DNA of 35,154 nt from an uncultured Roseobacter sp. (GTDB taxonomy: Bacteria; Pseudomonadota; Alphaproteobacteria; Rhodobacterales; Rhodobacteraceae). Made by a program: the position numbers and the translations under genes. Location of the stretch: NCBI GenBank assembly GCA_913054455.1, contig CAJXIL010000022.1, positions 1 to 35,154 on the forward strand. Direction: 5' to 3'. Below, in pieces: positions 34,052 through 35,154 of the stretch (within the stretch, counting starts at the first letter, position 1; every line of letters starts with the position of its first letter). The notes beneath the pieces were generated by a model that was not told the origin of the DNA, did no database searches, and saw nothing but the letters and a program-made list of their open reading frames with translations.

Positions 34052-34079
34052 TCAGTCGCTTCCCCTGGGCAGCGACTGA
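34052..34079 (+). terminator. Hairpin after pepT
   Basis: TCAGTCGCT (34052-34060) pairs perfectly with AGCGACTGA (34071-34079) around a 10-base loop, 20 bases after the pepT stop. No T-run follows, so it is either a weak terminator or an RNA-stabilising 3' hairpin. Confidence 0.4.
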
Positions 34080-34158
34080 CCTACACCAGGGTCAGCGAAG
34101 CCAGACTTGACCCCCCGCCTGCATAGGTTAAACCTGCGCCGGAAGTCAGGAGACCGCA

Positions 34159-34668
34159 ATGCAGGCGTTTGAGTATAAAGTTGTTCCCGCCCCCCACAAG
34201 GGCACCAAGGCCAAGGGCGTCAAGACCGCAGAGGCGCGGTTTGCCAATTCCATCGAGATCACCCTCAATGAAATGGCCGCTGAGGGCTGGGAGTATCAAC
34301 GGGCAGAACTCTTGCCCTCGGATGAGCGCTCTGGCCTGACGGGTTCCACCACCAATTGGCGCAATGTACTGGTGTTTCGCCGCGCGCTGCCAGAAGCGGC
34401 TGGCGCAGCGGCGCAGCCCCTTGCTGCAAGCCAGGCACCCGAAGGCAATGCGCCAGTAGTGCAAGCGCCTGGAGCTGTTGTCGCCCCGACTGCCCCCCTC
34501 ACCGCCACCGCTGGTGATCCCGAGGCACCATCGGGGGTCACGCCGGTGCCCGGTCCGGGAGCTGCCAGCATGCAGGCCGATGATGGCGTCGAAGAGCTGA
34601 GCCCGGTCTCAGGCATGACTGCCGCACTAAAGGCCCGGGCCAAGCAACACTCCGCAGACGACGCATAG
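34159..34668 (+). CDS. DUF4177-like protein with Pro/Ala-rich tail
   Basis: A 169-residue protein. The first 75 residues (MQAFEYKVVPAPHKGTKAKG, then LNEMAAEGWEYQRAELLPSD and NWRNVLVFRR) match the DUF4177 pattern: a short beta-alpha-beta fold with the GWE(L/Y) motif and unknown function. The rest, about 95 residues, is Pro/Ala/Gly-rich and probably disordered, with a short polar helix (GMTAALKARAKQH) at the C-terminus. There is no signal peptide. GGAGACC lies 4-10 bases before the ATG. It stands alone on the plus strand and converges with bolA. Confidence 0.78.
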   Translation: MQAFEYKVVPAPHKGTKAKGVKTAEARFANSIEITLNEMAAEGWEYQRAELLPSDERSGLTGSTTNWRNVLVFRRALPEAAGAAAQPLAASQAPEGNAPVVQAPGAVVAPTAPLTATAGDPEAPSGVTPVPGPGAASMQADDGVEELSPVSGMTAALKARAKQHSADDA

Positions 34669-34707
34669 GCGCTGCGCCCAGTTTCCAGTTGCATCATCGG
34701 GGATTAA

Positions 34708-34729
34708 CCTGGGCTTTTTGCAGCCCAGG
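34708..34729 (+). terminator. Hairpin after the DUF4177-like gene
   Basis: CCTGGGCT (34708-34715) pairs with AGCCCAGG (34722-34729) around TTTTGC. It is a perfect 8-bp stem, 40 bases after the stop, without a T-run. It is a plausible but unproven terminator in the convergent spacer. Confidence 0.4.
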
Positions 34730-34736
34730 CAAGGCC

Positions 34737-34767
34737 AAACAAAAGCTGCGAACAAATCAGTCGCAGC
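34737..34767 (-). terminator. Terminator of bolA overlapping its stop codon
   Basis: Read leftward, GCTGCGA (34767-34761) pairs with TCGCAGC (34751-34745), and TTTTGTTT follows. The stem's first arm contains the last two codons of bolA and the loop contains the TGA stop, so hairpin and coding sequence overlap. Confidence 0.65.
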
Positions 34768-35014
34768 CAATTTCCAGCGCCAGCGCGTGAATGCGCGGCA
34801 CAATGTCTCCTAGCGCCTTATGCACCGCCCTATGCTGTTGCAGGCGGTTTTGCCCGTCGAAGGCAGCGGCGCGAATTCTCACGTTAAAGTGACTCTCACC
34901 GCTGCCATCATGGCCCGCATGGCCAATATGGCTATTGCTGTCATCGACAACCTCTAGCTCCGTTGGTTCAAAGGCTTCCCGCAGCCGCTGCTCCATCTCG
35001 ACACGAATGCTCAT
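34757..35014 (-). CDS. BolA family protein
   Basis: An 85-residue BolA-type protein, a small cytoplasmic partner of monothiol glutaredoxins in iron-sulfur handling, also described as a regulator. The match covers MEQRLREAFEPTELEVVDDS, the histidine-bearing SHIGHAGHDGSGESHFNVRI segment, and the helix HRAVHKALGDIV that ends in HALALEI. Length is typical. The ATG at 35014 has GAGGATGAGCGG upstream. It is divergent from the J-domain-like gene with 106 bases between the starts. Confidence 0.92.
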   Translation of the reverse strand: MSIRVEMEQRLREAFEPTELEVVDDSNSHIGHAGHDGSGESHFNVRIRAAAFDGQNRLQQHRAVHKALGDIVPRIHALALEIGCD

Positions 35015-35120
35015 ATTCCGCTCATCCTCATTTTTATTTCTCGCACCCCCTTCTATCTGACGCCCCTTAGACTAAACTGCTGCCTCCGAGTCGAGTAGCT
35101 GCGTCGAGAAGGTGCACCCC

Positions 35121-35154
35121 ATGAGTAAATCAGATCCTTTCGGTTTCGATATGT
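35121..35154 (+). CDS. Start of a probable J-domain protein, cut by the window end
   Basis: Only eleven codons are visible (MSKSDPFGFDM). GAGAAGG lies about 9 bases before the ATG, a good ribosome site. From memory, alphaproteobacterial J-domain (DnaJ-like) proteins encoded next to and divergent from bolA often begin with a similar DPF-F-D string. The assignment rests on that and on position, and most of the gene is outside the window. Confidence 0.45.
   Translation, partial: MSKSDPFGFDM

Overview
The window looks like ordinary chromosome from a marine alphaproteobacterium of the Rhodobacteraceae (Roseobacter group). The grounds are moderately high GC, the gene families present (full-length PntA plus PntB, DUF3422, a YeeE/YedE sulfur-type transporter, malate synthase G beside a GlcG-like protein, Tex, GatB, BolA divergent from a J-domain-like start) and the style of the GC-rich intergenic hairpin repeats. 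The taxonomic call is inference from gene content; no search was run. I saw no transposase, integrase, CRISPR array, rRNA or tRNA. No gene-free stretch exceeds 300 bases; the longest are 21690-21975, 2220-2484, 29145-29405 and 8017-8264.

Layout. 1-2219: the end of a peptide-type ABC transporter operon (binding protein C-terminus, terminator, two permeases, terminator). 2485-4786: a YeeE/YedE membrane protein converging on, and overlapping, a DUF3422 protein. 4998-8016: pntAB, the proton-translocating transhydrogenase, read leftward. 8265-9898: a small membrane methyltransferase-like protein and a secreted metallo-beta-lactamase-fold protein whose first metal motif is degenerate. 10050-13497: an SDR dehydrogenase, a YjbR/MmcQ protein, kynureninase and tryptophan 2,3-dioxygenase, which together indicate tryptophan breakdown to anthranilate although no formamidase gene is present. 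13652-17044: a TetR regulator divergent from a two-subunit molybdenum hydroxylase (isoquinoline oxidoreductase-like), with two 24-bp palindromes between them. 17143-21689: leftward genes for an FkbM methyltransferase, a class-I glutamine amidotransferase-type hydrolase, a GlcG/HbpS protein and malate synthase G. 21976-26602: aminopeptidase N, an overlapping small membrane protein and an unrecognised 484-residue protein. 26775-30914: Tex (leftward) and GatB (rightward). 31031-32656: an unrecognised protein with an Ala/Ser/Tyr-rich repeat encoded partly by DNA tandem repeats. 32793 to the end: peptidase T, a DUF4177-type protein, BolA and the start of a J-domain-like gene.

How the genes fit together. 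Most loci are catabolic or housekeeping functions of a heterotroph living on peptides and amino acids: peptide uptake, peptidases PepN and PepT, tryptophan degradation, glyoxylate assimilation and NADPH supply. I did not find a clear new multi-gene system. The most unusual items are the Ala/Ser-rich repeat protein at 31031-32656, the MBL-fold protein lacking most of its HxHxDH motif, the TetR-controlled molybdenum hydroxylase next to kynurenine genes, and several strong inverted repeats in promoter regions (2325-2372, 8086-8106, 14248-14305, 21802-21843).
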